Shown: positions 37,105 through 48,100 of the stretch, in pieces
Position numbering within the stretch: the first letter of the stretch is position 1
Layout: each line of letters opens with the position of its first letter
Assembly: GCA_027575765.1 (NCBI GenBank)
Contig: JANBPT010000132.1
Coordinates: forward strand, 1-64,000
DNA length: 64,000 bases
Source: Tieghemiomyces parasiticus
Lineage: Eukaryota > Kickxellomycota > Dimargaritomycetes > Dimargaritales > Dimargaritaceae
Direction of reading: 5' to 3'
The notes under the pieces: generated by a model
Seen by the model: only the letters and a program-made list of their open reading frames with translations
What the model was told of the DNA's origin: nothing
The model's database searches: none
Position numbers and translations under genes: made by a program

Positions 37105-37110
<6 letters not shown>

Positions 37111-37150
<40 letters not shown>
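37111..37150. repeat. (TC)20 microsatellite
   Basis: Twenty uninterrupted TC units. Confidence 0.95.
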
Positions 37151-37152
<2 letters not shown>

Positions 37153-38011
37153 TACTAATTGCTTTAATTATGCTCCCTCTGGATTATGCTCGTAAAAGGG
37201 GGGAGGGTCATCATGAACGGTCCAATAGGCCGTATATAAAGAGATGAGGCCATTGACCCGCCTACTTTGAGCCTCTCGACCGCAACATGCGCAATTAAGG
37301 GAGAGCAGGGAGTTGCAAAGTATCACCTCCCACTACTGACGAAGGATCTCTTCTCCACAATTGCCCACCTCTTATCTTGCATTATGAAAACCAGATCACT
37401 GCTTATCATTCTTTGGGTCTATATATTTATATATAGATAACTACCCTGCTTGGTAGCTCCTGAATGTTCTGCCAGGCCGGTACGGTTCCAGTACGAATAG
37501 CAAAATCGTACGAAGCTGGCTTATGCTCGGTGCTGCAGCCTGAGTCGGATTACCTGAGGCTCGGAGTAGAAGAGTTGTGAGCCAGAGAGAGAGAGAGAGA
37601 ACCCCACCCCGCCGCCCCTAACGACCACTCGGTCCCCCTTCCCTGGTCTCATTGTATACCGCTTTACATCTATTGGGGATATATATATATATTAATGCCC
37701 ATCTACCTTTAAATAAATATACAGATGTCAGTAGAATCCGATCGGCTAAAATCCCATGGCCGAAGGCCACAGGGTGGAGCTTCACTTCTCATCAACTGGA
37801 AGACTATTTCCCATTTCCGTTTACTATGGAGGGGGAGAGAGAAGGTAAGGGAAGGGAGGGGACACTGTAGCCTGATGACTCTTTCCACTACTCTGGGTTC
37901 GCGGCCTTCTTGCCTTCCCTCCTCCCTACTTCCTCCGCTCGCTTACCAAGGCACCATGTAAAAAAGTCTATGTCCAAGGCCTCAATTTAATAATAGAGTA
38001 AATATTTCGTC

Positions 38012-38012
<1 letters not shown>

Positions 38013-38045
<33 letters not shown>
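38013..38045. repeat. (TC)n microsatellite
   Basis: About sixteen uninterrupted TC units. Confidence 0.95.
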
Positions 38046-38047
<2 letters not shown>

Positions 38048-38247
38048 GGGGTTTTCTCTTCTAGGTTAATCCCCTCCCCTCCCGGCCTGTATTACACCCG
38101 GTTCTCTACTATGACAGGGTTGGTATCACGGATTCCCGTCATATACGGCCGTCATCTACTAAACTAATAGGTACTAAATTAAATAGGTGAGTGCAAAATA
38201 TCCCGACGGAGAACCGTGGCCCTTCTCCTTACCTCACCTTCCTTCCG

Positions 38248-38332
38248 TTATTATTATTATTATTATCGCTCTCCTCCACCGAAGCTCTCTTGTCCACCTT
38301 TCCCTCCTCCTTCTCCTCCTTCTCCTCCTTTT
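38248..38332. repeat. TTA and CTCCTT short tandem arrays
   Basis: Six TTA units (38248-38266) are followed by a CTCCTT-type pyrimidine array ending about 38332. Confidence 0.8.
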
Positions 38333-39707
38333 CTTCCTTCTCGCCAATAAATATATAATCTATGCTTGTTGGAACACCCCAGGCGCCCGCCTAATAATTA
38401 TAACGAAAATCAGCAGGTCTTGATTAAATAGGGTAAATCTAGTTGACCTTTCCTCTCATATTGCCTGTCCAACCCCTCTCCCCCCACCCACACCCACGCC
38501 CTCACCACTTCCCCCCCCCTTTTGACCCCAGCCGTCATTTTTATTTTATTCCCAGAGGCACCGGGTCAAGCAGAGAGAAGGTGAACAAGGCCTTTGCATG
38601 GGCACATGAGTTACCCTCTCTCTCTCCCCCCCCCCACCTGGATCGAAACATTGGCAGCAAGGAGTTTCCCACCCCTGACATTAAGTTACAAGTTCCTCCG
38701 GGCCACCTTACCCACCCCACCCCTTCCTCCTTACCCGAAGTACCTACTGAGCAAGGAATAAAAATAATAATAATAAACAGTGGGTGGGACATAAAGTTGA
38801 AAATGATAAGCAGGTTGCTATCAATTGGGGCCAGGGGCTTGCCCGGCACAAATCGAGGGCATGTTCACAATACACTCAACTACTTTCTCCCCATCCCCCC
38901 CCCTGTGAGACTACGGCCTGACTCCTTTTCAGCTAACCCTGACATCCTACAGCGCCGACCAAGCTCGTGGCCTTTTCCTCCTTCCCAAGTCCTCAGCTGC
39001 GGTGGTATCCAATACCAGCCAATACTTGGAATACTGGTTGCTATTAAACTATCGGCCTGCCATAGTTATCCGGGGCAGCGTGACAGGTCAATAGGCTAAA
39101 TTCCACGAAGCTACATCAAAAAGGACAACCCCAATGCAACGATGATTTATTGTGTGTGGAAGGATGCAGACGATAGCTGCATGATTTTTTTCTACCGCAG
39201 GAAATAACTCTGTCGAGAGGACACAAGCTCAGGGAACAGGGCACTGCTACAGCAATAGACGTGGCGGGAATGGCGAGTCCAATTCAGTGGTTTTAGGGTA
39301 CGACAGAGTGGAATAAGTTGGCCGGCAAGTGTAGCACAAAGCAGATAAACAAAATTATTTGGCGCAATGAGGCGCGAGGGCGACGATGGTTTGCATGTGG
39401 CGTAAGAATAGTACAGATGGGACGGGAACCGAGTGAAAATACAGAGAACCCCTGATGTGGTGTGTGGTTTACGTGAAAGCTAATTATGTACACATAGGGG
39501 TGCGGTTAATGGCAGGAGGGGGGGCGCATCAACTTGAAGAGAAAGGGTTCCAAGATTATGAGGAAAATAGAAGGCCGGCCACCGATTGGTTGTCGGAAAA
39601 ATTAAAGTCAATAGAAAAATGAATGGAAAGAGATGGGCTTGGTATAATACACAATGGCGAGGTGTGGAATGAAGGAAAATGAAGACAGCGTAAACACAAT
39701 CTAAAGG

Positions 39708-41480
39708 TTAGCGGCCCCCAGGCGTCAATGGATACCGCAGGTTCGAACGGTGCTGCGGATAGTACTCCATGGGGTCAGCAGCAACACCCCCAATCAGGGG
39801 CTGATAGTGGCCGTGGGGGCTATACTGGGCTTCGTACTGGGGAATCGCGGCGTGGAGTTGGGGAGCCACGTGATAAGGCTGGTAGGTGGTGTGGGGGCTG
39901 TAGAGTTTAGCCGTGGCCTCCGTCGGGTGTTCAGCGGCGCGGACGACCTGGTGGTACTGCGGCTGGGTGTGGTGGTAATACTGTAGCTGCGGCTGCTGCG
40001 GCGACGAGGGCGACGTGGCAGCACTAGCAGGGAGGTACGAGGAACTAGATAGGGAACCGCGGCCACGGAGCTTAGACTGGGGCTGCTGCCGGGAGTGTTT
40101 GAGGCAGTGGGCAGAGAGCGGCGGGGTGACAAACCCGGCTGCCGCCGGGGACACCTGGGTGGCCACTTTTGTGTCGATGGCCGGAACCAAGGAGCGGGCC
40201 GAGTCCAGGTCAAAATGGGCCTGTTCCTTCTTGTGGAAGGGATTAGGGGCCACATCGTCAGCAATCGGGTTGGGCTCGAGACACTTGAGGGGCGGCCGGT
40301 TGCTGTTACTGGGCAGGGTGTTGGAGCGGCGACCCTTACTGCCACTACCGTACATCTGGGCAGCGGGGGCGGCAGTGTAAGGAGCGGTCGCCTGGGACGA
40401 GATACTTAGCGAACGGCGGGCTGCGGCAGTACGTGGGTGGTAGTGAGCATCGGCCGGCCGCGAGGAAGTGGGAGACGAGCCCGGGTGGTGTCCGTCGTTA
40501 GCCTCGTCCACGGTGATGGTGGGGACCGGAGAGTGCGGCCGACTGCTGTCATCCACATCCATCTCGGAGGCGGTCTCGTCGTCCCTAGGGAGCTGGTCGC
40601 CGTGCTCGCGCTTGGCGTTGGCGCGGGCGCGGGCCTTCTTGGCCTCGGCGTGGTGGGCGTGCACGAGCTCGCTGGTGATGGGACGCAGAATTAAGGTGGA
40701 GTTTTGGAGGTCGCTGGGCTGGATGCAAAACTGGCTGAGGCGGCGAGCGTTGGGGTCGCTGTCCTCACTAGCGCACAGAAATTTAGGGGCCGTATCGGCC
40801 TTGTTGGACAGGCTACGACGGCCACGGACCCGGGTGCTGGCGTTGGCGATGGTCGAAATGTTGGACTGCTTGCCGTCGCGCTGATGGGTCTGGGTGTGCT
40901 GCATCATGTTGTCAAAGCGACTGAAGATACGGTTGCAGCCGGGGATAATGCACTGGAACGGCTTCTCACCCGTGTGCTTGCGTGAGTGGCGGGCCAGGTG
41001 CTCACTGCGCGTGAAGACCATATTGCAGTTGAGGAACGGGCACTGAAAGACTTTGCCCTTGCCTGGCACAACGGTCGGAGTCGGAATAGGGGTGGCGGCG
41101 GCAATTTCCGCGGCGGAGGAGGTACCGTTTAAGCTGCTAGGCTTGGAACGCGGGGCCTTGCCAATGGTTGAGGAGGCGGTGGACACGGGGCTGGCGGCGC
41201 GCGAGGATATGGACGTTGGGTAAGGCTCAGGCGACCCCGTCGTCGACATGGACAATAGGCGTAGGCGGCGCAGTGGGGAGGCCGAGGGGCTGGCCGACAG
41301 GCGGAACGAGGTCGGGTCGGGCCCCTGCGGCGTCGGGCGGTGATTCTGCAGGTCCCGAGCCGCTGCCGCCGTTAAGGAGGAGAGACCCGGGAGGGTGCCG
41401 GCGCGAGGACGGCGGATAGGGGAAAGGTGCGGCAGATCCAGCAGGGAGCTGGCCGCTGCCTGCATGTCACAGTAGTCCAT
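39708..41480 (-). CDS. Two-finger C2H2 transcription factor (Msn2/Com2-like)
   Basis: A single exon encodes 590 residues. Two adjacent C2H2 fingers lie at residues 145-169 and 175-199, joined by the HTGEKPF linker. Finger 1 carries RSEHLARH and finger 2 carries RFDNMMQH on the recognition helices, the same framework as fungal Msn2/Msn4/Com2/Usv1 proteins that bind CCCCT/AGGGG stress elements. In finger 1 the Cys spacing is CxxxxC instead of CxxC, as in GLI/KLF-type fingers. The rest is low complexity: Ser/Pro-rich N-terminus, an acidic [12 protein letters not shown] patch near 315, and a Gln/Tyr/His-rich C-terminus. Unlike Msn2, the fingers are N-terminal, not at the C-terminus. A nuclear stress or developmental regulator is inferred. 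Confidence 0.9.
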   Translation of the reverse strand: MDYCDMQAAASSLLDLPHLSPIRRPRAGTLPGLSSLTAAAARDLQNHRPTPQGPDPTSFRLSASPSASPLRRLRLLSMSTTGSPEPYPTSISSRAASPVSTASSTIGKAPRSKPSSLNGTSSAAEIAAATPIPTPTVVPGKGKVFQCPFLNCNMVFTRSEHLARHSRKHTGEKPFQCIIPGCNRIFSRFDNMMQHTQTHQRDGKQSNISTIANASTRVRGRRSLSNKADTAPKFLCASEDSDPNARRLSQFCIQPSDLQNSTLILRPITSELVHAHHAEAKKARARANAKREHGDQLPRDDETASEMDVDDSSRPHSPVPTITVDEANDGHHPGSSPTSSRPADAHYHPRTAAARRSLSISSQATAPYTAAPAAQMYGSGSKGRRSNTLPSNSNRPPLKCLEPNPIADDVAPNPFHKKEQAHFDLDSARSLVPAIDTKVATQVSPAAAGFVTPPLSAHCLKHSRQQPQSKLRGRGSLSSSSYLPASAATSPSSPQQPQLQYYHHTQPQYHQVVRAAEHPTEATAKLYSPHTTYQPYHVAPQLHAAIPQYEAQYSPHGHYQPLIGGVAADPMEYYPQHRSNLRYPLTPGGR

Positions 41481-44400
41481 TGCAACTAAAAAGGGCGAAG
41501 GGAGACAAAGGGTGAGCAGGGGGGGAAGGGGTTACAGGCGGCAAATGGTAGAACACACGAGTGTGGGGGCAGGTCAACAATCGGGCAGCGCTCAGTATAA
41601 TGCAGCGTAGGAGGGGAGAGATGGGGGGTATGGAAAAGTGTATATAACTAGGGCTGGTTTGTGTGTACGTAGAGGGGTGGTAGACAGCGACCCGGTTGCA
41701 GGATAGAATTGATCGTGCGAGATGGTTAAGGTGCTGTGAGCTACACTGAAGGCAAAGAGAGTGGATAGGTGGCCGATAGTGCGTGGGTGAGAGTCAAGCG
41801 TAATAGTTAAAGAATCGGAAAAGAAATGAATGACTAGCGAAGCTATATGTGTGTGAGTTTGCAAGTCAGGGTTGGTTGTGAGACGGGAAGGCAAGTATGA
41901 GCGGCGGGCGCCGGGTTTTTATACGCAGCCGCTGACCGGGGGGATGAGGGAGAGCGGCATCTCAGTGACCCCGATCCCAAATTGAAGGGGAAAAGAATAT
42001 CCACCAGGCAGGGCGAAGGGGAGGGCTGGGCAGCTGTGTGCCAGTGTCCACGCTTTCGGGCCCCACTATCGTCATCGCCAGGCAGTCTAAAAAAAACAGG
42101 GTGGTTGAGCTGCGGGAAAAAAAGGGGGGGTCGACGGCCTAAGGGACTGGAGGCTCTGTGGTGGTACAAGTAGCGGGGAACGGACAATCGGACGGGGATG
42201 GGTGGGACAGGGTGACTGAAGAGATTGCCAAGCTGTCCACCCCTCCCCCTTTCTCCCATATTCTAGCATGGGCGTTCGGGCAGCCAGGAGGAGGAGGAAA
42301 AAGGGACGAGCCATTTTCTCTGCATAACTGAACCGGGGCAAGCCGGGCGGAGCCGCTGGCGCTGGGCTGGTATCGTCATTGCTTGAGATTCTTCCCCCTA
42401 CGGCCAGACTGATTCCCACCTTCGCCTTCTTTTCCCGAAGTCCGGTAGGCACAAGGTGGACCAAGCCTCCTAATCCGTAGATTGGAAGTATTTATCCGCC
42501 CGAAGCTCTTTCACCGCCCGCCTGGCCATAAAGCAGACCCGACCTGAGCGGGGGGGGGGGTTCTGGGCCGTTGGGAGGAGAAGAGTGTGAATGGGGAAAA
42601 GGCGCCACAGCCTCCAGCGTCCGTCTCGCATACTGACGGCGGGCAGTAATATAAGAATGGGAGACCATGAAATCCGGTCCAAGGTCACGAAGCGCCCTGA
42701 GCACCGCCCACTCACAGATGGGTGCGATGAATAATGCGGCGGTGTGTCTCCCCCCCCCCCACCTCCCCTCCCTCTGGCCACTCACCACACCGCCCCTGAA
42801 TTTCGCCGCGTGCTCCAGCCAATTAAACGACTCCTGCTTCCCTCCCATCACCAACCCCCCCCCAGCTCACCCTCTCCCCTTTACTTCTCCCAACCGGCCC
42901 GATGACGCTATGGGTGGGCAGTGTCGTCAGGGTCACGGATGTCCTCACCAGGACTAGGGTCTGCCGAATCAGAAGTCCCTGGGTAGCAAAGGAGAGAAGT
43001 GCAGTACGAGAGCGAACAGGTCACTTCAACGTCACAGGCCGCGCGGGTAAGAAGCATGCCATCGATAACTGCAACCATGACTACAGGACAAGCAGTACTA
43101 GCTAGCGATCGAACGCGGGCTCGGTAGGGCGCAGGGTGGTTTACCAAGACAGTTCACTCAGAAAGCCGAAGCGGGAAGTCGCGGGATCCAGACCGGCCCC
43201 ATCCGGCAGTCACACGTTTTCTTAGGAAGGGCGTCTTTACCCATGCCAGGCCCAACCAGACCTCTCCGTGTCCCGCCGACACACCCCCGATATAGCATCT
43301 CCGGTTGTGAGTCTGCATCTGGCCGGTCTTGAGACCAGCCTGTCGACTTCTCACCTTCCCCCCATACCCCACCTGGACTCTCCCGATGTAGAGAGGGGGG
43401 GGTAAGCTGGTTGGTATTGTCCAGATGAACCCCAAATGGAATTACAAATCAAAAATAATCTAGTTCAAGGAGGTGTCGTGAGGCCCGCGCTCGACGCGGC
43501 CTCAGACGCAGCAACGGCTGGAGGAGATCGGAGCGAGGAGGAGAGACACGGTACAAGCCCCCCTCCCATGGCAAAAGTAAGAGCCGGTGCTGCGGAATTT
43601 GGAGGGAGAGGGTAGGGTAGGCAAGGCTGAAGAAACACACGCAAAGGTGAGTACCAGGTATTCGACCCGGTTCCTTTCCGCCAAGATAGCTGGGGAGATA
43701 GATCCTGCCTACGCCCTGTTAGGGTCGGGGCCGGCTCGGCGCCGAATGCCGGGGAGCCTTGGAAGAACCTCCTACTTACTAGACCATTCGTGAACCCCTT
43801 CCCTGTACGGAGCTGCTGCGGCGTCAGCGGAGGTCAACGGCCAGTGTGGGCGAAAAAAAACCTTAGCGGTCGGAGCGTAGTGTACGTCCGACGTTGGTAA
43901 GCACACCTGACAAACGTGATGGCGAAAGGTGCTAAAAGGGGAGACAGGGACGAGCGAATTATACCGGTGAAGGCGAACTACGGGAGCGCCAGCCAGACGT
44001 ATTGACGGTGGTGGCTGCGCATTAGTAAGATGCCTGCGCCAAGGCCCGCGGATGAAGGGTCGTTAGTAACCGCAAGATCGACCCTTAAGGCCAGCAAATG
44101 TAGGGTCGTTCGTGATTCTGTCGGCTATCTGACCCCGGTCTTAACAACAGCCCACTGAATAAGGGCAGGTGTCCTGATGACGCTTTTTTTTCACTTCCAC
44201 CTGCACCGCACTGGACACAGAACCTGGAGAAGCAAGACAAGATACGACCGCGCTCGCATTAATCCCCCAGTGAATGGGGTTAGCCGGTCAGCTGGGGCCT
44301 GTGGCTGATTGGGAACAACGCAGCTTCTGCTGCATATCCGCCGTGGCCTCGCACTCTCCCCCCCAACACCACCTGACCCTAGCCCCACTGCACCATCCAG

Positions 44401-44970
44401 GACTAATCGATTCTTAGAGCGGAGTTGGGGTCGGATGGGGGGAGGGATTGGCCCAAAATAGGAATAAAAATACCAAACTAATTTAGAAAAAAAGAACCAT
44501 CCAAGCGATCGAGACGGGGCTAGTGACAGACACACAATACAACCAGACGCCAAGCCCCGGCCTTGTCACCTGGCATGTGATGTGCGGTATTCACTGCCCG
44601 ACAACCTCTGTGCTATCAGACAAAGCGAGGAAAAGGGGGGAGCCACAACAAAAGCCATGCGTGACAGGGAGCCGGAGGAACAAGGTACGGACGGACGGCC
44701 CTGACCAGGATCGGAGGGTCGCTAACAATAGCAGCCGGAGAAGGTAAAATATAACTGCACGGCCAAAGAGGGTAAGTCCGGGTGTCCAAAGCGGATCCTT
44801 CGGGCCCGGCGGGTGGCGGCGATGTAGCGTGGGTGGCTGAATGAGGAGAGGCCCCGCGCGCTATCGAACGGGGTGGCAGCACCGACCGGCCGATACGCGG
44901 GGGTGACTTGTATGCGGTCGGACCGCACCACACTGCGAATGAACGAATGGTAGATGCCGGCCACTGTCTC
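41481..44970. other. 5' region of the C2H2 gene and gene-poor DNA
   Basis: The first about 1 kb is likely promoter and leader of the minus-strand C2H2 gene (pyrimidine-rich on minus). G11 at 42550-42560 and C11 at 42750-42760 flank a stretch with no gene. A short inverted repeat (AAGGGTCG / CGACCCTT) lies at 44055-44086. No gene is supportable. Confidence 0.4.
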
Positions 44971-45112
44971 CTATGCCTTTGCAAGTGCTGCCGCTGTCGC
45001 CTTTTTCCCAGCGCCGCACGATCAAATGGCAAGTGTCGCTCAACGGCACAGTCTTTCTCAAAGATGTCCCCGTATCCATCGGCACCGAGGACCCGCCAAC
45101 AAATGACTGCCT
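44971..45112 (+). other. Short coding-like segment, unassigned
   Basis: After an acceptor-like TTTTTCCCAG (to 45011), a frame reads RRTIKWQVSLNGTVFLKDVP and continues to about NDCL with codon use like the real exons of this window. It then runs into AT-rich non-coding-looking sequence. No donor, start or family is identifiable. It may be an isolated exon, a gene fragment or chance. Confidence 0.2.
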
Positions 45113-48100
45113 TTATTATATTTTTATTCTACACTCCCCTCATCCAATCCCCGACCCCACTAATATCCTCGCCCCTCGCAGCTAAACCGGAACGAATTGG
45201 CCACGCGTACTCTCTGCCTTCCGCCTATCTCGCCATACCTTTCTTAGCGGTGTGGCCCGAGGGGAGAGGGTAAACAAATACCCTTCGGATCCGTATTGCA
45301 TAAGGCGGCGCGGGAATGGGGCTAGGGAGGAAGATAGTACCATCCGCCGATCATTTAGAGGGACAGGCAGGGAACGCTGGCTCGAGAAAGTTGTAGGGTA
45401 TTGCAGGGCTCAGCGTCCCACGTGGACTATCCACGATTTCCACTGCATCGTTTCCCTATGCCAAGGCCGATAGAGGTTAGTACCGAGTAGAGAAGTTGTA
45501 CAGTTCTCGGCTGGACCGCGCACAGGAACTGCGGTAAATATGCCGTAGTTTCTGTGGAGGGGGAAGGGAGATACACTAGAAAGAGATTGGGTGGGCTGAG
45601 AGTTGGCGATGCTTGATGGTAGTAAGCTGCGGGACGAGAGGGAACGGTACGGAGAGTCAGAGCCAATGAATGCACGGCATAGCAGTCCCACAGTTCGGTA
45701 CACTAAAAATAGCGTTGAAAGGGACCTGCGTATGGCGGACAGTGCAGGACCTTGTGGGGTCGTACCTGGGGCGACGAAGCCTAGTGGTAGTGGGTAAAGG
45801 GAAGCAAACGCTAGAGTGTAAGGGCAGGTTCGTACCGGACGACCATCGGGCTTTATGGTGGCACCCAGTCTTTCATCGTATGCCTCGCCCCGTGTCGTTC
45901 TATCCTTGACCCTCCTACTCTATCCAAGGCCGATGATCGTACTCATAGAACAATGCGCCCTAGACGGAGGCGCCGGGTCCTGGGCACCGGTGGGAACCAG
46001 GAAGCCTTTGTGTCACCGTCGCCATCATTCAATGGCCTACTTGCCGTAAGCCAAAGGATGGCCAAAACGTCAAGTAGGAGCCCAAGGAAGGAGGCTACGA
46101 CTGTCGCCAGTCAAAAAAAAAGGAAAAGATAGTAGCGAGCACACCATTACAAAGCCCCCATGGGCCGATTTGAAAGCTGCCAGACAAAGTGGGGGTGGTG
46201 GGAATATGACTAATGGACGGCACGAACATGGAGTGGGGGCGTTCTGGCCGATGTGAGTTACACACACATCCCCAGAAGGCATTAGAAATAGATATGGAGT
46301 AGGGGTGGTCGAGAGGCGCGACACCCTCCGTCCCTAGTTCCTAAGCCCCAATACCCACGTCAGCACGGCTGCAAAATATTAGGGACGAGAAACACATCAG
46401 CGGCAAACTAATGCCGGCCCTTCATGTTACAGTTGGCAATATGTACCTAGTTGAAAGGGGGGAGGGCTGCTTAGGAAGCGGGCGAGGTTATTAGCACGGA
46501 AAGGCAATGCCAGCAAAAGAAAAAGAAAAACATGATGGCCAAGGATAAGCGAAAGCCATACGTGCTCAAAGTAGGGCTGCTTGAGCAAGCCGGTGCTATC
46601 TACTTCAACGCTGTAGTTTAGTGGAGGGAGGAGGGGAGATGCTGGCACCTTGGCACCGTGGCAATTGTGCTGTACCTCCCCAGGTTCCTCATTCTAACGG
46701 CTTGCCCGTCGTACTAGACCGATGAACAAGTTGAGGATTCCACTAAACAGAGCGTCGCTGGAAAGTTCAACCAGGCGCCCACGCCATTCCATTACACCAA
46801 TAGGGCCATTATTTTGCGACGGTGATATATATGGTGAAGGAGAATGGGTGTGTGCGTGTGTGTGTGTGAAGGTATAGAGCGCAGATGCCCTAGTTCTAAA
46901 TACCGTCCCCATACCTGCCGGCCGAAACATTTAATGTCGGCTCAGTAACGAATCGTAGAGAGTCAGTCCGCCCGGGCTGTCCAAGTAACTATGGCATTGG
47001 CCCATTTTGTAGAGGCACGAAAGAGTATCTGGGCTGCCAGGTATTATTATCCTCTGCCTCACGGAGGTTACTAGAGTACCACTGCAGTACAATGACTAAC
47101 GGTCCTGACCCTTTTGCCTCTTCCATTCTGTCATATCGAGACATCCAAGGAATATAATGGTAGGCGTACCAATGACGAGAGCCTCCTCCAAGAAATAAGC
47201 TGCTACTTCTCGGCTCCGAAAAGCCTTTATGAGCTGAGGTACAAAGAGATGCCCGCTTGGGTTCTGTAATCTAAACGATGTGGCCTAGCCTCCGATATCA
47301 AACGTATTCGCAGGTATATGGGCTATACTAGGGAGCATGGGTGCAAAAAAAAAGAAGAAGCAAGCAAAGATGGGATTGGCGCCGGCAAACAAAGGTGGGA
47401 AGGTGGCCGTGTAGGTAGGCAGCGCTGATAGAGTCGACGGGAAGATGATAGAAATCGGAAGGTAAATATGGAGGAGGCTCCCCTGTTCAGGACCGAATAC
47501 GCACGACGACGTGCCGTGTGTTTCGTCCATACCAACCAATCGTGATGGTAGCGTAATCTGTAAAAAAAATCCTGCCCGAAAGAGGCTTACTATTTGATGC
47601 CCCGGTCCAATCGGGCCATCGGGTTCAACATTTCTCATTTCGCCAGTTGGTGGGAAACGGACCTGGGGCGTAAAAAAAGGCTCTGGGAGAAGAACTGGGG
47701 AGAAGAGAGGTGCCTCTTCTTCTCCCAACAGGTACTTGCGTAGAGCCAGGGTAGAGGTCACTAGTAAGGGTAGTCACCAGAGCCAGACACACATTAAACA
47801 TAACATAAAATCACGCCTAGGGAGACAATGGAAGCCCATTCACCCGATACGGAGCTCTCACTATCATGGATACGATGGAGGGCATTCTGTGGGGCCATTA
47901 TTGCGAACCGTTCGAGGGGGGGGGGAAGGAGGAAAATCAGATAGACTAAATCTCAAAACTCACTGGGTTGAAATCGGGATGCGCGGCGTAGTAAACACAA
48001 GTTGGGCCAACGGGGGAAGTGTGGGGGGAGGGAGGGGAGTAGATCTCAGGAGACCCAATAGTTGCCTTACTCTAGAGCGTTGCCAAGAACAGCGGTATGG

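Larger units (their letters stand above)
36591..39707. other. Convergent, microsatellite-rich spacer
   Basis: This 3.1-kb region lies between the 3' ends of Vps60 (+) and the C2H2 gene (-). It holds (TC)20 at 37111-37150, a GA run at about 37584-37601, a TC run at 38013-38045, (TTA)6 at 38248-38266, a CTCCTT array at about 38305-38332 and C10 at 38626-38635. No coding frame is convincing. An ATCTGATAA motif at 36718-36726 lies in the 3' flank of Vps60 and is probably chance. Confidence 0.5.

Noticed and set aside
39735..39770. GGTTCGAACGG, like a tRNA T-loop
   Set aside because: It lies inside the C2H2 coding exon on the opposite strand and has no other tRNA arms.
44055..44086. AAGGGTCG / CGACCCTT inverted repeat
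   Set aside because: The stem is only 8 bp with a 16-base loop, which is common by chance; no gene end is adjacent.
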